The notes under the pieces were generated by a model. The model did not search any database. It worked only from the letters and a program-made list of their open reading frames with translations, and was not told the origin of the DNA. Made by a program: the position numbers and the translations under genes. Positions 17,905-27,382 of a DNA stretch of 64,000 nucleotides are shown in pieces. Positions within the stretch are counted from its first letter, which is position 1. Every line of letters starts with the position of its first letter. Source of the DNA: JBKECO01 sp047974745 (GTDB lineage Bacteria; Bacillota; Clostridia; Lachnospirales; Lachnospiraceae); the NCBI GenBank assembly GCA_047974745.1, contig JBKECO010000011.1, forward strand, positions 62,001-126,000, read 5' to 3'.

Positions 17905-19035
17905 ATGACATACAAAATTTTTACAGTCAACCCAGGGTCTACCTCGACTAAGATCGCAATGTTCGAAGATGAGGAATGTACCTTCTCTAAAAATATTACT
18001 CACGATGCTGCAATTCTAAAGACATTTGCAGAAATCAAGGATCAGCTCCCTTATAGAAGGGATATGATCCAGGAAGCTTTGGACAGTGCCGGAATATCTC
18101 TGGAGGGAACAGCAGCCTTTGTAGGTCGCGGTGGTGGTCTCATGCCATTGAGCGGCGGTACCTATACAGTAAATGAAGCCCTCTTGCACCATGCCAGACT
18201 TGCACTTCCGGGTCCACATCCGGCAACTCTTGGTTCTCAGATCGCATTCGAGTTCGCATCCAGATATGGCGGCTCCTGTTATGTCGTAAATCCACCTGAT
18301 GTAGATGAATTTTCTGATATGGCAAGAATGACAGGCTTGAAGGGAATTTATAGAGAGAGCCGGATTCATGCACTTAATCAGAAAGAAATCGGAATTCGAT
18401 ATGCAGAATCCATCGATCGAAACTATGATGATCTAAATCTTATCATCTGCCACATTGGCGGTGGAATTTCCATTACAGCCCATCAACAGGGCAAGATGGT
18501 CGATTCCAACGATATTTTAAATGGAGACGGTCCAATGGCACCAACACGCTGCGGTTCTATTTCTGTAAAATCCATGATCAAGCTCTGCTTATCCGGAACC
18601 TTTACAGAGCGGGAATTAAAAGATAAAGTGACAAAAAATGGCGGATGGACCGATCACCTTGGTACCTCCGACGGTCTTGAGATCTGTGCCATGATAGAAA
18701 ATGGAAATGAGTATGCGAAACTGGTGTGGGACTCCACGATCTATCAGATCAACAAAGAAATTGGTGCCATGGCAGCAGTTCTTCGCGGAACTATTGATGC
18801 CATAGTATTGACAGGCGGCATCGCACAAAATAAAGGTCTGACTAAGGATATTTCAGATGCAATTGGTTTCCTTGCACCTATTGTGATTATGGCAGGTGAG
18901 TTCGAGATGGAGGCTCTTGCAGCCGGTGCGATCCGGGTACTGGATGGAACTGAGACTGCAAAAGAATATACCGGTGTTCCTGTATGGAATGGTTTCTCCT
19001 ATATGAAAGGATACGAAACAGATAAGCAGAGCTGA
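17905..19035 (+). CDS. buk: Butyrate kinase-type carboxylate kinase
   Basis: A 376-residue ASKHA-fold kinase of the butyrate kinase family, slightly longer than the usual 355. The phosphate-binding start FTVNPGSTSTKIAMF, GRGGGLMPLSGGTY, HIGGGIS and the adenosine motif LTGGIAQNK are all present. The enzyme would turn acyl phosphate and ADP into a carboxylate and ATP, the last step of a substrate-level phosphorylation branch. It closes the acyl carrier-hydrolase-phosphotransacylase operon and is followed by a hairpin terminator. The acid made may be butyrate, isobutyrate or another short acid. Confidence 0.9.
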   Translation: MTYKIFTVNPGSTSTKIAMFEDEECTFSKNITHDAAILKTFAEIKDQLPYRRDMIQEALDSAGISLEGTAAFVGRGGGLMPLSGGTYTVNEALLHHARLALPGPHPATLGSQIAFEFASRYGGSCYVVNPPDVDEFSDMARMTGLKGIYRESRIHALNQKEIGIRYAESIDRNYDDLNLIICHIGGGISITAHQQGKMVDSNDILNGDGPMAPTRCGSISVKSMIKLCLSGTFTERELKDKVTKNGGWTDHLGTSDGLEICAMIENGNEYAKLVWDSTIYQINKEIGAMAAVLRGTIDAIVLTGGIAQNKGLTKDISDAIGFLAPIVIMAGEFEMEALAAGAIRVLDGTETAKEYTGVPVWNGFSYMKGYETDKQS

Positions 19036-19067
19036 TTTTCGTGCCCAGATAGTAAAATATACAAAGA

Positions 19068-19108
19068 AAGCAGTCTGAACGCTCTTACAACAGAGTTACA
19101 GACTGCTT
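19068..19108 (+). terminator. Terminator hairpin after the buk gene
   Basis: AAGCAGTCTG (19068-19077) pairs with CAGACTGCTT (19099-19108), and CTCT/AGAG pairs inside the loop. It lies 32 bases after the stop codon and is followed by a short T-rich stretch. Confidence 0.7.
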
Positions 19109-19153
19109 GATTTATGATACAATAATAAAAATTTGAGAAAGAGGATCGTAACC

Positions 19154-19975
19154 ATGCAAGTACAAGAAACGGATCAGAAGGACTTTGTGATCAAACAGAT
19201 AAAAGCGAATATTTTTCAAATAAAAGACAAAAATGACTGCTATTGCTTTCTATTCCTGGGAACCAAAGAGGCTCTGCTTTTTGATACCATGTCGGGGACT
19301 GCTCCGCTGCTTCCCCTGATCCGGACTCTGACATCGCTGCCTGTTACAGTCGTGATCAGTCATACCCACTATGATCATATTGGCGGTATTTTTGAATTTT
19401 CTAAAGTCTTCCTGTCTGAAAAGGAATTCGACAATTATAAGATACACAAGCAGTATTTGAATCAGCTCGTTCCATCCGAAACACAAAGGATCGATCCCAT
19501 GCTCTGCAATTTTTCAGATGGAGATGTTTTTGATCTGACCAATCTGCAGCTGACAGCTGTTTCACTGCCTGGTCATACCCCTGGATGTATGGGGTTGATC
19601 TGTCACGACTATGATCTGCTTTTTTCAGGAGATGCAGTGACTCCCATTATGTGTCTTTTCTTTCCGGAGAGCACAACGATTTCAGACTATAAAAAGACCA
19701 TCGAAAAAATTCAGTCACTTGCCATCACACACTATATGACCTCACATCATGAAACACTGTTTCCAGTCAGTGAACTATCAAATTACCTGCTCTGTACAGA
19801 CTTTGCCATGGAGGATAAAGGAATGCGCTTTTATCACGACCGAATCGAGGCATTTCAGGGCGTACTGCATATCTATCGTGGAAACAACAGTAAGAGCAGG
19901 GATTTTCTGGCGCTCATCAGCAAAAAGACTCCTCCAGCTCCTTCGCCATTGTCAAAGCCAGAATATTCCAGTTGA
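19154..19975 (+). CDS. Metallo-beta-lactamase fold hydrolase
   Basis: A 273-residue MBL-fold protein. The zinc motif HTHYDH is at residues 70-75, followed by LPGHTPGC (His about 140), FSGDAV (Asp about 160) and SHHE (His about 198). The fold hydrolyses thioesters, lactones, phosphodiesters or similar bonds; no subfamily is clear. The ATG at 19154 was chosen because GAGG lies nine bases before it; an in-frame TTG at 19133 is an alternative. The coding end overlaps the convergent glycosidase gene by 59 bases. Being just after the acyl operon it might be a thioesterase, but a terminator separates them. Confidence 0.85.
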   Translation: MQVQETDQKDFVIKQIKANIFQIKDKNDCYCFLFLGTKEALLFDTMSGTAPLLPLIRTLTSLPVTVVISHTHYDHIGGIFEFSKVFLSEKEFDNYKIHKQYLNQLVPSETQRIDPMLCNFSDGDVFDLTNLQLTAVSLPGHTPGCMGLICHDYDLLFSGDAVTPIMCLFFPESTTISDYKKTIEKIQSLAITHYMTSHHETLFPVSELSNYLLCTDFAMEDKGMRFYHDRIEAFQGVLHIYRGNNSKSRDFLALISKKTPPAPSPLSKPEYSS

Positions 19976-21176
19976 TGAATCCGCCATTCATGACTGGATT
20001 TCCTGTTTTCGGATCATAGTATTCATGCATGACACCAGTTTTCAGAATATCTTCTCCCAGCAGCTTCAGGGTATCCTGACATAGGGATTGTGCCTCTTCA
20101 ATTCTTCCATATTCTAAAAATCCTTTGAACACAAGGTAATTCGCTACAAGCCAGATCGGTCCCAGCCAGTTCGACGGATTATTGGTCACTGAGATATTGT
20201 ACATCTTTTCATCCTGAGCAAGTGTTGATATCCCGAACTCGGAGTAGAAGGTCTCTTTGTCCCAATAATGCTGTGCAAGTGCAATGACCTGTTCTCTCGT
20301 TGCGAACCCCTCCCACATCGGAAGAAATCCTGACCAGGTACGAATTTTAATTGGCAGTGTTTTCCAGAAAACTCCAAGACCTTCATGGAACCAGTCATAT
20401 TTTCTTGTCTTGATATCGACATCCACTGAGTAGAAGAACTTATCTCTTTTATCATAACATTCTTCCTGTATTGAAAAGATCAGCTCCTCTGCCTGAGAAA
20501 AGACAGCTGCAGCTTCCACATCCTTTCTGAGCTCAATCAGATATTTTCCATAGTTTTTTAACTCTCGGACCATAAAAGTATTCAAGAAAATATTCGCAGT
20601 TGAATCGTTTGGTCTGCCAAAGCTTGCAGGATCATTATCCATACCGATCATAATATCATCATGCCACACATAGAGTCCGCAATTTGAATTAAAATAGTTT
20701 TCCCGATAGTGGGTAAAATAGTTCTGCAGTCCATCAGCAAAGTCTAAAGCCCAGGTGTAATCTCTGATATATTCACTGATCAAGCAAATCTGACTGCATA
20801 AAAAGGGCTTATGCATATTCATCTTTTTCCCTTGTTTATGCTGCAGATTCAGATATGGTGCAGGCCAGTCTGCGACCTCAATCATCATGGGAATATAACC
20901 ATCCTCGAGTTGATGGTCAAAAAAATTCCTTACATTCCCCTTGCTGTGTAGCAAAATTTTACTCTCAAGTTCTTCATCATTAAGATCCGGAAGAATGGAA
21001 AGGAGACCATAAACAGACCAGTAAGTGTCCCAGTCCCAGACATTGCCATCATAAACAGATCCTGGGTCTATAAATGGAAAATGAATAAAGCTTCTCGGCT
21101 CTTTTAAAAGATTTCTAATATTTTTTTTCACATAGTCAAAGATCAGATCTCTATATTTCCTCATTTCAGTCGTCAT
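19917..21176 (-). CDS. GH63/GH37-like (trehalase superfamily) glycosidase
   Basis: A 419-residue (alpha/alpha)6-barrel protein of the trehalase/mannosyl-oligosaccharide glucosidase group. GNVWDWDTYW (about 48-57), HDDIMIGMDND and the C-terminal ISVTNNPSNWLGPIW and VMHEYYDPKTGNP are typical; the last holds a Glu usually acting as a catalytic residue, and the Asp of GMDND the other. No signal peptide is present. It is the last gene of the ABC importer cluster, 38 bases beyond the second permease. It probably trims the imported oligosaccharide. The start at 21176 is preceded by an AGAGGA site; a longer frame to 21209 is less likely. Confidence 0.8.
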   Translation of the reverse strand: MTTEMRKYRDLIFDYVKKNIRNLLKEPRSFIHFPFIDPGSVYDGNVWDWDTYWSVYGLLSILPDLNDEELESKILLHSKGNVRNFFDHQLEDGYIPMMIEVADWPAPYLNLQHKQGKKMNMHKPFLCSQICLISEYIRDYTWALDFADGLQNYFTHYRENYFNSNCGLYVWHDDIMIGMDNDPASFGRPNDSTANIFLNTFMVRELKNYGKYLIELRKDVEAAAVFSQAEELIFSIQEECYDKRDKFFYSVDVDIKTRKYDWFHEGLGVFWKTLPIKIRTWSGFLPMWEGFATREQVIALAQHYWDKETFYSEFGISTLAQDEKMYNISVTNNPSNWLGPIWLVANYLVFKGFLEYGRIEEAQSLCQDTLKLLGEDILKTGVMHEYYDPKTGNPVMNGGFINWNILALTMAKELEESFC

Positions 21177-21214
21177 GTTACAGTCTTTCCTCTCCCGGGC
21201 TAATGCCAATTTTC

Positions 21215-22054
21215 TTAACCTTTTACAGCTCCTGCTGTCATACCCTCGATTACCGTTTTATTCAGTGCGGTATAAAGTGCGAGCATTGGCAGAATACTCA
21301 TGGACACAGATGCAAAAATCGCACCCCAGTTCTTATTTCCAAATTCATCTGAAAAATAAAGTAGTCCTGTCTGAATCGTTTTTAAGTTCGTATCACTGAT
21401 AAATGTCATTGAGAACAGCAAATCGTTCCATTTGAAGAAGAACTGCAGTACGAGTACTGTTACAATTGCATTCTTCATAAGTGGTAGTACAACATGCCAC
21501 ATCAAACGATAGATACCGCATCCATCAATAACTGAAGCCTCTAGAATTTCATTTGGGAAAGATCTTAAGAAACCCGTCGCCAGAAAAATGGAAAGTGACA
21601 ATCCAAATGCAATATATGTGTAGATCAGACTCGGTCTTGTATTGATCATTCCCAGTTTGCTGTAGATCTGGAATAATGGCATTAAAGAAGTTGTTACCGT
21701 GACCATAATTCCAAGCTGAAAATATTTTTGGACAATCTCTCGTCCCTTCCATTCCATTTTTGTCACCGCAAAAGAGATAGTAACCGTAAAAATGACGATG
21801 AATATAAGAGCTGTCATCGTGGCAATCAAACTGTTCTTGAAGAACGTAGCCATGTTACCTCTAGTCCATGCATCTATATAATTTTGAAAATAAAATCCGT
21901 CATTCAATGCATAGGCTGGCTTGCTTACCCATTCATAGGACTGCTTAAAGGAAGCTGTCAACATCCAGAAAATCGGGTATGTCTCGATCAGGACAAGCAA
22001 TAATATAAAAAGTGATATAAATACTCGTTTGATACTAAAATTTTTACTTTTCAC
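21215..22054 (-). CDS. Carbohydrate ABC transporter permease, MalG type
   Basis: A 279-residue inner membrane permease with six predicted membrane helices and the EAA loop near residues 180-200 (EILEASVIDGCGIYRLMWHVVLPL region), which contacts the ATPase. The preferred start is a GTG at 22054 with GGGAGG seven bases upstream; an ATG at 22081 overlapping the stop of the partner permease is the alternative. It forms the pore with the adjacent MalF-type permease. No ATPase gene is in the cluster, so a shared MsmX-type ATPase encoded elsewhere is expected. Confidence 0.9.
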   Translation of the reverse strand: MKSKNFSIKRVFISLFILLLVLIETYPIFWMLTASFKQSYEWVSKPAYALNDGFYFQNYIDAWTRGNMATFFKNSLIATMTALIFIVIFTVTISFAVTKMEWKGREIVQKYFQLGIMVTVTTSLMPLFQIYSKLGMINTRPSLIYTYIAFGLSLSIFLATGFLRSFPNEILEASVIDGCGIYRLMWHVVLPLMKNAIVTVLVLQFFFKWNDLLFSMTFISDTNLKTIQTGLLYFSDEFGNKNWGAIFASVSMSILPMLALYTALNKTVIEGMTAGAVKG

Positions 22055-22073
22055 CAATATTCCTCCCATCTGA

Positions 22074-22955
22074 TCAATCATCTTTTCGATCGAACTTTTG
22101 AATTACACTGGATCCAACAACACAGAGAAGGAATATGAATAACGCAATCACGCTTCCATAGCCTACCTTACTGTATGTAAAGGATGCCTGATACATGTAC
22201 ATCGAAAGTGATCTGGTTGCTGTTCCCGGTCCGCCACCAGTCAGTGCAAGTGAGGACTCGAACATCTTAACAGTTCCTGAGAAGCTGAATACGAGCGAAA
22301 CAATGATAATCGGGCGAAGCAATGGTGCCATAACATAGCGAAATAAAGAAAAACCTCCTGCCCCATCAATTCGGGCTGCTTCGATTACATCTTCCGGGAT
22401 ATCAAGTATGGCACTATAGAAGATGACAGAATAAAATCCCATAGCGACCCAGATGTCCATTGCGCAGAGTGCCAATAATGCTGTCGATGCTTGCCCGATC
22501 CATGGTTGTACCAGAGATTCCAGACCGACATTTGCAAGAATACTATTTAGCAATCCATAGTTCGGCTGAATCTCATAGATCTTCTGGAACAAAGTACCAA
22601 CGGCAACGGTAGGAAGTACAACTGGAAAAAATACAAGCGTTCGTATGATATTTTTAAATCGTCTCAGCCAGAAATGAAACATCAGTGCAAGTAATAGTCC
22701 AAGACCGACCTGACCTAACATGGTGACAGCAATATATTTTAATGTTACCCAGAGTGCTGATCGAAAATTCTTGTCAATAAATAACATTTGATAGTTTTTC
22801 AGACCGCTGAATTCCCACTTCAGACCTGGCATTCCCGAATAAAAGGAGTAATAAAAAGACCAGAAAATCGGCAGAATGACAATAATCGTGTAAAGGAGCA
22901 GTCCTGGAATAATAAAGAGTGCTACTGCTTTTCTATTACTTAATACACTTTTCAT
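22074..22955 (-). CDS. Carbohydrate ABC transporter permease, MalF type
   Basis: A 293-residue permease with six predicted membrane helices, beginning with a helix around residues 12-32, and the EAA loop in VIEAARIDGAGGFSLF near residue 200. It is the partner of the MalG-type permease, with which it overlaps or abuts. The ATG at 22955 follows AAGGTGAG closely; an in-frame GTG lies three codons earlier. It is separated from the binding protein gene by a terminator-like hairpin, which should lower permease expression relative to the binding protein. Confidence 0.9.
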   Translation of the reverse strand: MKSVLSNRKAVALFIIPGLLLYTIIVILPIFWSFYYSFYSGMPGLKWEFSGLKNYQMLFIDKNFRSALWVTLKYIAVTMLGQVGLGLLLALMFHFWLRRFKNIIRTLVFFPVVLPTVAVGTLFQKIYEIQPNYGLLNSILANVGLESLVQPWIGQASTALLALCAMDIWVAMGFYSVIFYSAILDIPEDVIEAARIDGAGGFSLFRYVMAPLLRPIIIVSLVFSFSGTVKMFESSLALTGGGPGTATRSLSMYMYQASFTYSKVGYGSVIALFIFLLCVVGSSVIQKFDRKDD

Positions 22956-22975
22956 TTTTCTCACCTTTCATTTTC

Positions 22976-23010
22976 AAAAAAAGGGGGAAACCGAAGGAAC
23001 GGTCTCCCCC
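22976..23010 (-). terminator. Intercistronic terminator between binding protein and permeases
   Basis: On the minus strand GGGGGA and ACCG pair with CGGT and TCCCCC, followed by a run of seven U. It lies 18 bases after the binding-protein stop codon. Partial read-through would give more binding protein than permease, as is common for such importers. Confidence 0.75.
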
Positions 23011-23028
23011 ATAATGTATCTTATGGTC

Positions 23029-24429
23029 CTATTGTGACAAATCGTGTGCGTCCTGAATCATCTGCATGTAGTCCTCAGGTGTCAGATCTCCAGTTAGAAG
23101 AGCCTGTACATTATCCTGTGCTACAGATGAAGTTTCACTGTTCATGGTTGCTTCAAACCATGTAAATGCTGAAGTTGCCATATCGATATTATCTAGAACG
23201 AGCTGAGTATAACCTGTTACGGAATCACTTGTTGCATCATAGTTATAACCTTTAACAGTACCTTGTGTCTCCATAGCCATATTTCCCATATTCTCTACGA
23301 AATATTTGATGAACCATCCGGTCGCCTCGTCATATTTTGCGGAGCTGACTGCAAGGATATTACCACAGTTCATAGAATACTGAAGGCTGTCACTGATTGA
23401 CTCATCATAAACAGGAACATTAAAGAATCCAATTCCATCTGGTCCTGCTGTATTTGCTGTCTCATCATTTAAGTTGCTTGCGAACCAGCTGCCATTATAG
23501 AAGATTCCAGCCTGATCATTCATCAGCATACTTCCTGCTGTATTCATATCAACCGTATTTACACCTTCACCGAACCAGCCTTTGTCTGCCCATTCCTGAA
23601 TCTTAGCTGCAGCTGCTACGTATGCTTCGTCTGTGTACATTGTAGTTCCATCTGCCGCATTTCTCATTGCTTCTGGTCCTGCTGTACGAACAAGATATGC
23701 ATTGATCAGTCTTGTTACGCCCCATTTGTCTGCTCCACCAGCTGCGATTGGCTGAATTCCTGCATCTTGAAGTTTCTGGCATGCTGCTTCAAATTCTTCC
23801 CATGTCTCTGGTGCCTTGTCTATGCCTGCTGTCTCAAATGCTGCCTTATTATACCAGAATCCTTCCACATTCAGTCCCAGTGGAAGATCATAAATGTCAT
23901 CTGTATTGGTCAGTGTCTGTAGCAGTGAAACAGCTGAAGAATTCAGAGAATCAGCACAGTCATATTCTTCAACAACATCTGAGATATTAACTACCTGATC
24001 TGTATCAATATAGTCTAGAAGTGGTGTTCCGGATTCGTAAGCAAAGATATCAGGCAAATCGTTTGAAGCTGCCAGAGTTGCGATCTTTGTTCTAAGATCA
24101 TCCGCTGATACAAATTCATATTCATAGCTGAAATTTGGATTTACTTCTGCAATATACTGATCGACCAGTTTTGTAATCAGAATTCCATTATCATTTTCTT
24201 TGTCCCAGATCGACAGGATCTTGATTGATTTTTCAAGCTGTGGATCTTCCCCATCTTTTGCAACTACTTCTGTTGTTGCAGATGTATCCTCTACTACTGC
24301 TTCTGATGACTCAGAAGTCTCTGAACCTGATGCTGTCTCAGATGTTGCTGCACCTGAGCCTGAACATCCTGCAAGCAGACCTGCTGTCAATGCTGCGGTC
24401 AGCAGAACTGATAATACTTTTTTCTTCAT
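23029..24429 (-). CDS. Extracellular solute-binding lipoprotein (sugar ABC importer)
   Basis: A 466-residue substrate-binding protein. A signal peptide ends in the lipobox LLAGC with Cys22 as lipid anchor, and a Ser/Thr/Glu-rich linker follows to about residue 60. The remainder is a family 1 sugar-binding fold (KILSIWDKENDNG, LNVEGFWYNKAAFETAGIDK, GIFYNGSWFASN). It captures an oligosaccharide outside the cell for the two permeases downstream. The YesM/YesN genes directly upstream on the same strand probably control it. The ribosome site GGGAGG is strong. The ligand cannot be read from the sequence; the cluster suggests a pentofuranose-containing glycan. Confidence 0.92.
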   Translation of the reverse strand: MKKKVLSVLLTAALTAGLLAGCSGSGAATSETASGSETSESSEAVVEDTSATTEVVAKDGEDPQLEKSIKILSIWDKENDNGILITKLVDQYIAEVNPNFSYEYEFVSADDLRTKIATLAASNDLPDIFAYESGTPLLDYIDTDQVVNISDVVEEYDCADSLNSSAVSLLQTLTNTDDIYDLPLGLNVEGFWYNKAAFETAGIDKAPETWEEFEAACQKLQDAGIQPIAAGGADKWGVTRLINAYLVRTAGPEAMRNAADGTTMYTDEAYVAAAAKIQEWADKGWFGEGVNTVDMNTAGSMLMNDQAGIFYNGSWFASNLNDETANTAGPDGIGFFNVPVYDESISDSLQYSMNCGNILAVSSAKYDEATGWFIKYFVENMGNMAMETQGTVKGYNYDATSDSVTGYTQLVLDNIDMATSAFTWFEATMNSETSSVAQDNVQALLTGDLTPEDYMQMIQDAHDLSQ

Positions 24430-24533
24430 GTGTAAATCCTCCCTTTGATTAACATGTCTTATGTTCTACTTAACTATAGCAATTTCGAAGGCTGAATATC
24501 AGTCCCTCATTTTTTATATAATGTACACATTTT

Positions 24534-25571
24534 TTAGATTGATCTTCTTGTGGACTGTGTACACCGAAATTCATTTGGAGTCATGCCGGTGCTTTTTTTG
24601 AATAGATTGCAAAAATATCGGTAATTATTGTAGCCTACCATTTCACTGACTTCACCGACCTTGACACCGTCTAATAATAATTCCCTGGCTTTCTTCATGC
24701 GCAGACTGGTAATATATTTAGAATAGCTTTCTCCCACTGTATCTTTGAATAAATTGCTGATATAAGCAGGATTCAGGTTCACGACATCCGCAAGATCCGA
24801 CAGACCGATATCCTTGCTGTAGTTGCTGCTGATATATTCCAGCAGCAGATTGATCTGCCTGTTGTCAGTATCTACTTTCTCTGCCTCAAGCATACTGACC
24901 ATCTTATCGCCGACTTCCATAATAAAGAAACGCAGTTCCTCCTGTGATTCCATCTGCATGACCTTATGACACGGAATCCACAGGACATGCACTTTCCTGC
25001 TTTTCTGGCTATGATAGACCTCCACCAAAAAGCACAAGAACCGATATGCCTTTTCCTTCATTTTTCCAAAATCTGTATATTTATTCTGAAGATGTATTAC
25101 GTATTGCTGCAGGGCTTTTTGAAACATAAGGGTATCTTCCAGTAAGAGTGCATTGATGACAGCATCATCCCCTGTATCGTTTAGATCTGCTCTTTTCTTC
25201 CTGTCTTCTTTCTGCATGATCTGTGAAAAGGCTTCCTCTACCTGTTCCAGTGTAATTGGCTTATCCAGATAACTGCAGACACCGATCTGAATCGCTTTTT
25301 GTGCATAGGAAAAGTCCGTATATCCACTGATCACAACAAAATAGATATCTGGAAATTCTTTTCTGACAGTTTCAATCATAGAAAGTCCGTCAAGTCCCGG
25401 CATTCTGATATCTGTCACTACTATATCAGGCTTTTGTTCCCGAATGAGCCTGCACCCATCCACTCCGTTGTCTGCAGAACCGACCAGGGTAACATCGAGT
25501 TTTAGTCTGTCAAAGATTGCCTTCATACCTTCTACTACGATAAATTCATCATCAATAATTACGATCTTCAT
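24534..25571 (-). CDS. YesN-type response regulator with AraC DNA-binding domain
   Basis: A 345-residue regulator. Residues 1-120 are a receiver domain with acceptor Asp54 in VVTDIRMPG and the acidic pair DD at 7-8. The C-terminal 100 residues are a double AraC helix-turn-helix (IGLSDLADVVNLNPAYISNLF and GEVSEMVGYNNYRYFCNLFKK). The start at 25571 has GGAGGGG seven bases upstream and overlaps the kinase stop by 20 bases, so the pair is translated together; a longer frame has no site. It likely activates the binding-protein operon in response to the sugar sensed by the kinase. Confidence 0.92.
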   Translation of the reverse strand: MKIVIIDDEFIVVEGMKAIFDRLKLDVTLVGSADNGVDGCRLIREQKPDIVVTDIRMPGLDGLSMIETVRKEFPDIYFVVISGYTDFSYAQKAIQIGVCSYLDKPITLEQVEEAFSQIMQKEDRKKRADLNDTGDDAVINALLLEDTLMFQKALQQYVIHLQNKYTDFGKMKEKAYRFLCFLVEVYHSQKSRKVHVLWIPCHKVMQMESQEELRFFIMEVGDKMVSMLEAEKVDTDNRQINLLLEYISSNYSKDIGLSDLADVVNLNPAYISNLFKDTVGESYSKYITSLRMKKARELLLDGVKVGEVSEMVGYNNYRYFCNLFKKSTGMTPNEFRCTQSTRRSI

Positions 25572-27324
25572 AACGGAACCCCTCCTTAAGCCTCGGTAAT
25601 TTATATGTGACTCTGGTGCCAATGCCCTCCTCGCTTTCAAAAAGCATTCGGAATTCATCTCCATAGAAAATCTCAATTCGCTGCTGTATGTTCTTCACAC
25701 CATATCCTTTTTCCAGTGAGGAAAAATCTGATATTCCGATCCCGTTATCCTCTATGATAAAAATCAGAAAATCTTCTTCGATGAATCCTGTCAAAGAAAT
25801 CTTACCTACCCCGATTTTGCCCTCAAGTCCGTGATATACCGCATTTTCCACGACCGGCTGCAGAATAAACGACAGGATCTTTTCCTGAAGCATCTCTTCC
25901 TCCACTTCCATGACAAAGGTGAAGCGGTTGTTATATCTTAAGTTCTGTATACGGATATAAGCTTTGATCTTCTCGATTTCCGATTCGACCTTAATCAGCT
26001 TCTCCCCTTTATTCAGACTCAGTTTAAAGGTATCAGACAAGGCCTTTACCATCTCAGCAATATCATCTGCCTTCTTGATGACAGCCATAAAATAAAGTGC
26101 ATCCAGTGTATTATACAAAAAGTGGGGATTGATCTGCGTCTGCAGCAAAAGCAGCTCGGCCTCTTTTTCCTGGAGCTCCATCGTCAAGAGCCTCTCACGC
26201 AGCTCAACATTATTCGATACCATCGAGATGAAATTCTGTCCGACCTTACCAATCTCGCTTTCATCGAACACGACATCTAGTTTGTAGTTCCCCCTGCCCA
26301 CTTCTTCGATCGTATCCTCAAGTGTTTTCAGCGGTCGGTTGATCGCCCGGCTGATGATATTTGCGGCAGCAATCGAAATGGTACCGAGGAGTAAAATGCC
26401 CAGAAGCATCATCCACATTATATAATCGCTCTGGCTTGAAATATCACTCTTTGGCAGAACACTTACGATGACCCAGCCACTGGTGCGATCCTGATATTCG
26501 GAGAAAATGTAATGGCCTGACTGTTCCTGATTCTGATAGTCCTCCACCACTTCCTCGAGCTTGCCTTCACTGAGATTCGAGTACACGACCTGCAGCTTAC
26601 CAGGCTCTTCAAATTTCCTGGGATTCCTGTCAAAAATCAGATACTGATTATTTTTAAAGGAGTCCGTCTTTGTTCCAAATGTCTCGTTGATCATTTCCTT
26701 TTTTATATTAATGACGAGGTACCCAACAAGTGTATTTGTACCAGGTCTGTTCATTCGTTTTACCATGGAAAAAAGTGATGTACTTTCTTCGTCCAGAACA
26801 TCATATCCGAAAAAAACTTCCTTCCCTTTTGCTGCATCTGCCACAGCGATCCAGCTCTGCTCAAGGATATCTCCGCTTTCATAGTATTTTCTGACATTCC
26901 AGTCACTGTCTAAAGATTTTTTAACATAGCGAAAGCTGCCATTTTTGCTGATCGCTACAATGCCGTTAATATAATTGTTATTGTACTCTACATTGAGTAA
27001 TGCATTTTCTACGACAGCCTGGTCAGGTGCTGTAAAATAGCCATGTTTCCCCTCATCTTCTTCAAGCACCGTCATAAAAGAAGTGTTCTCGATCAGATCT
27101 CTGGATGCTGCAATGATCGTTCCGAACCTTAGCTGTATACTGCTGGAGAAAAGCTCCATATTGTATTCATGAGTATTCTTATAATTTTCCTCAAGTGTTC
27201 TTTTCGAAATCTGATACAAGAGTGTGCCCAGTAAGCTCATCAGTAAAACTGTGACACTGACCATCATCAGTATCATCTGGCTCCGAAAGGTGAGTCTTGC
27301 AAATCTGTCCTTTAGTTTTGACAT
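25552..27324 (-). CDS. YesM-type sensor histidine kinase
   Basis: A 590-residue membrane kinase. Membrane helices at about 17-38 and 303-325 frame an extracellular cache-like sensor domain. A HAMP domain follows (about 325-378), then the HisKA_7TM-type dimer segment with phosphoacceptor His401 in QINPHFLYNTLDAL and a GHKL ATPase domain (PVVENAVYHGLEGK, DNGIGI, GYGVKNIQQR). The response regulator gene overlaps its 3' end. The position between the GH127 gene and the importer suggests it senses the same sugar that the cluster degrades. Confidence 0.92.
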   Translation of the reverse strand: MSKLKDRFARLTFRSQMILMMVSVTVLLMSLLGTLLYQISKRTLEENYKNTHEYNMELFSSSIQLRFGTIIAASRDLIENTSFMTVLEEDEGKHGYFTAPDQAVVENALLNVEYNNNYINGIVAISKNGSFRYVKKSLDSDWNVRKYYESGDILEQSWIAVADAAKGKEVFFGYDVLDEESTSLFSMVKRMNRPGTNTLVGYLVINIKKEMINETFGTKTDSFKNNQYLIFDRNPRKFEEPGKLQVVYSNLSEGKLEEVVEDYQNQEQSGHYIFSEYQDRTSGWVIVSVLPKSDISSQSDYIMWMMLLGILLLGTISIAAANIISRAINRPLKTLEDTIEEVGRGNYKLDVVFDESEIGKVGQNFISMVSNNVELRERLLTMELQEKEAELLLLQTQINPHFLYNTLDALYFMAVIKKADDIAEMVKALSDTFKLSLNKGEKLIKVESEIEKIKAYIRIQNLRYNNRFTFVMEVEEEMLQEKILSFILQPVVENAVYHGLEGKIGVGKISLTGFIEEDFLIFIIEDNGIGISDFSSLEKGYGVKNIQQRIEIFYGDEFRMLFESEEGIGTRVTYKLPRLKEGFRYEDRNY

Positions 27325-27382
27325 AGTCCCCCCATTTGTCTGCGTTTCTTTCTGTATGACCTGTTGTCAGATAACGCATACA

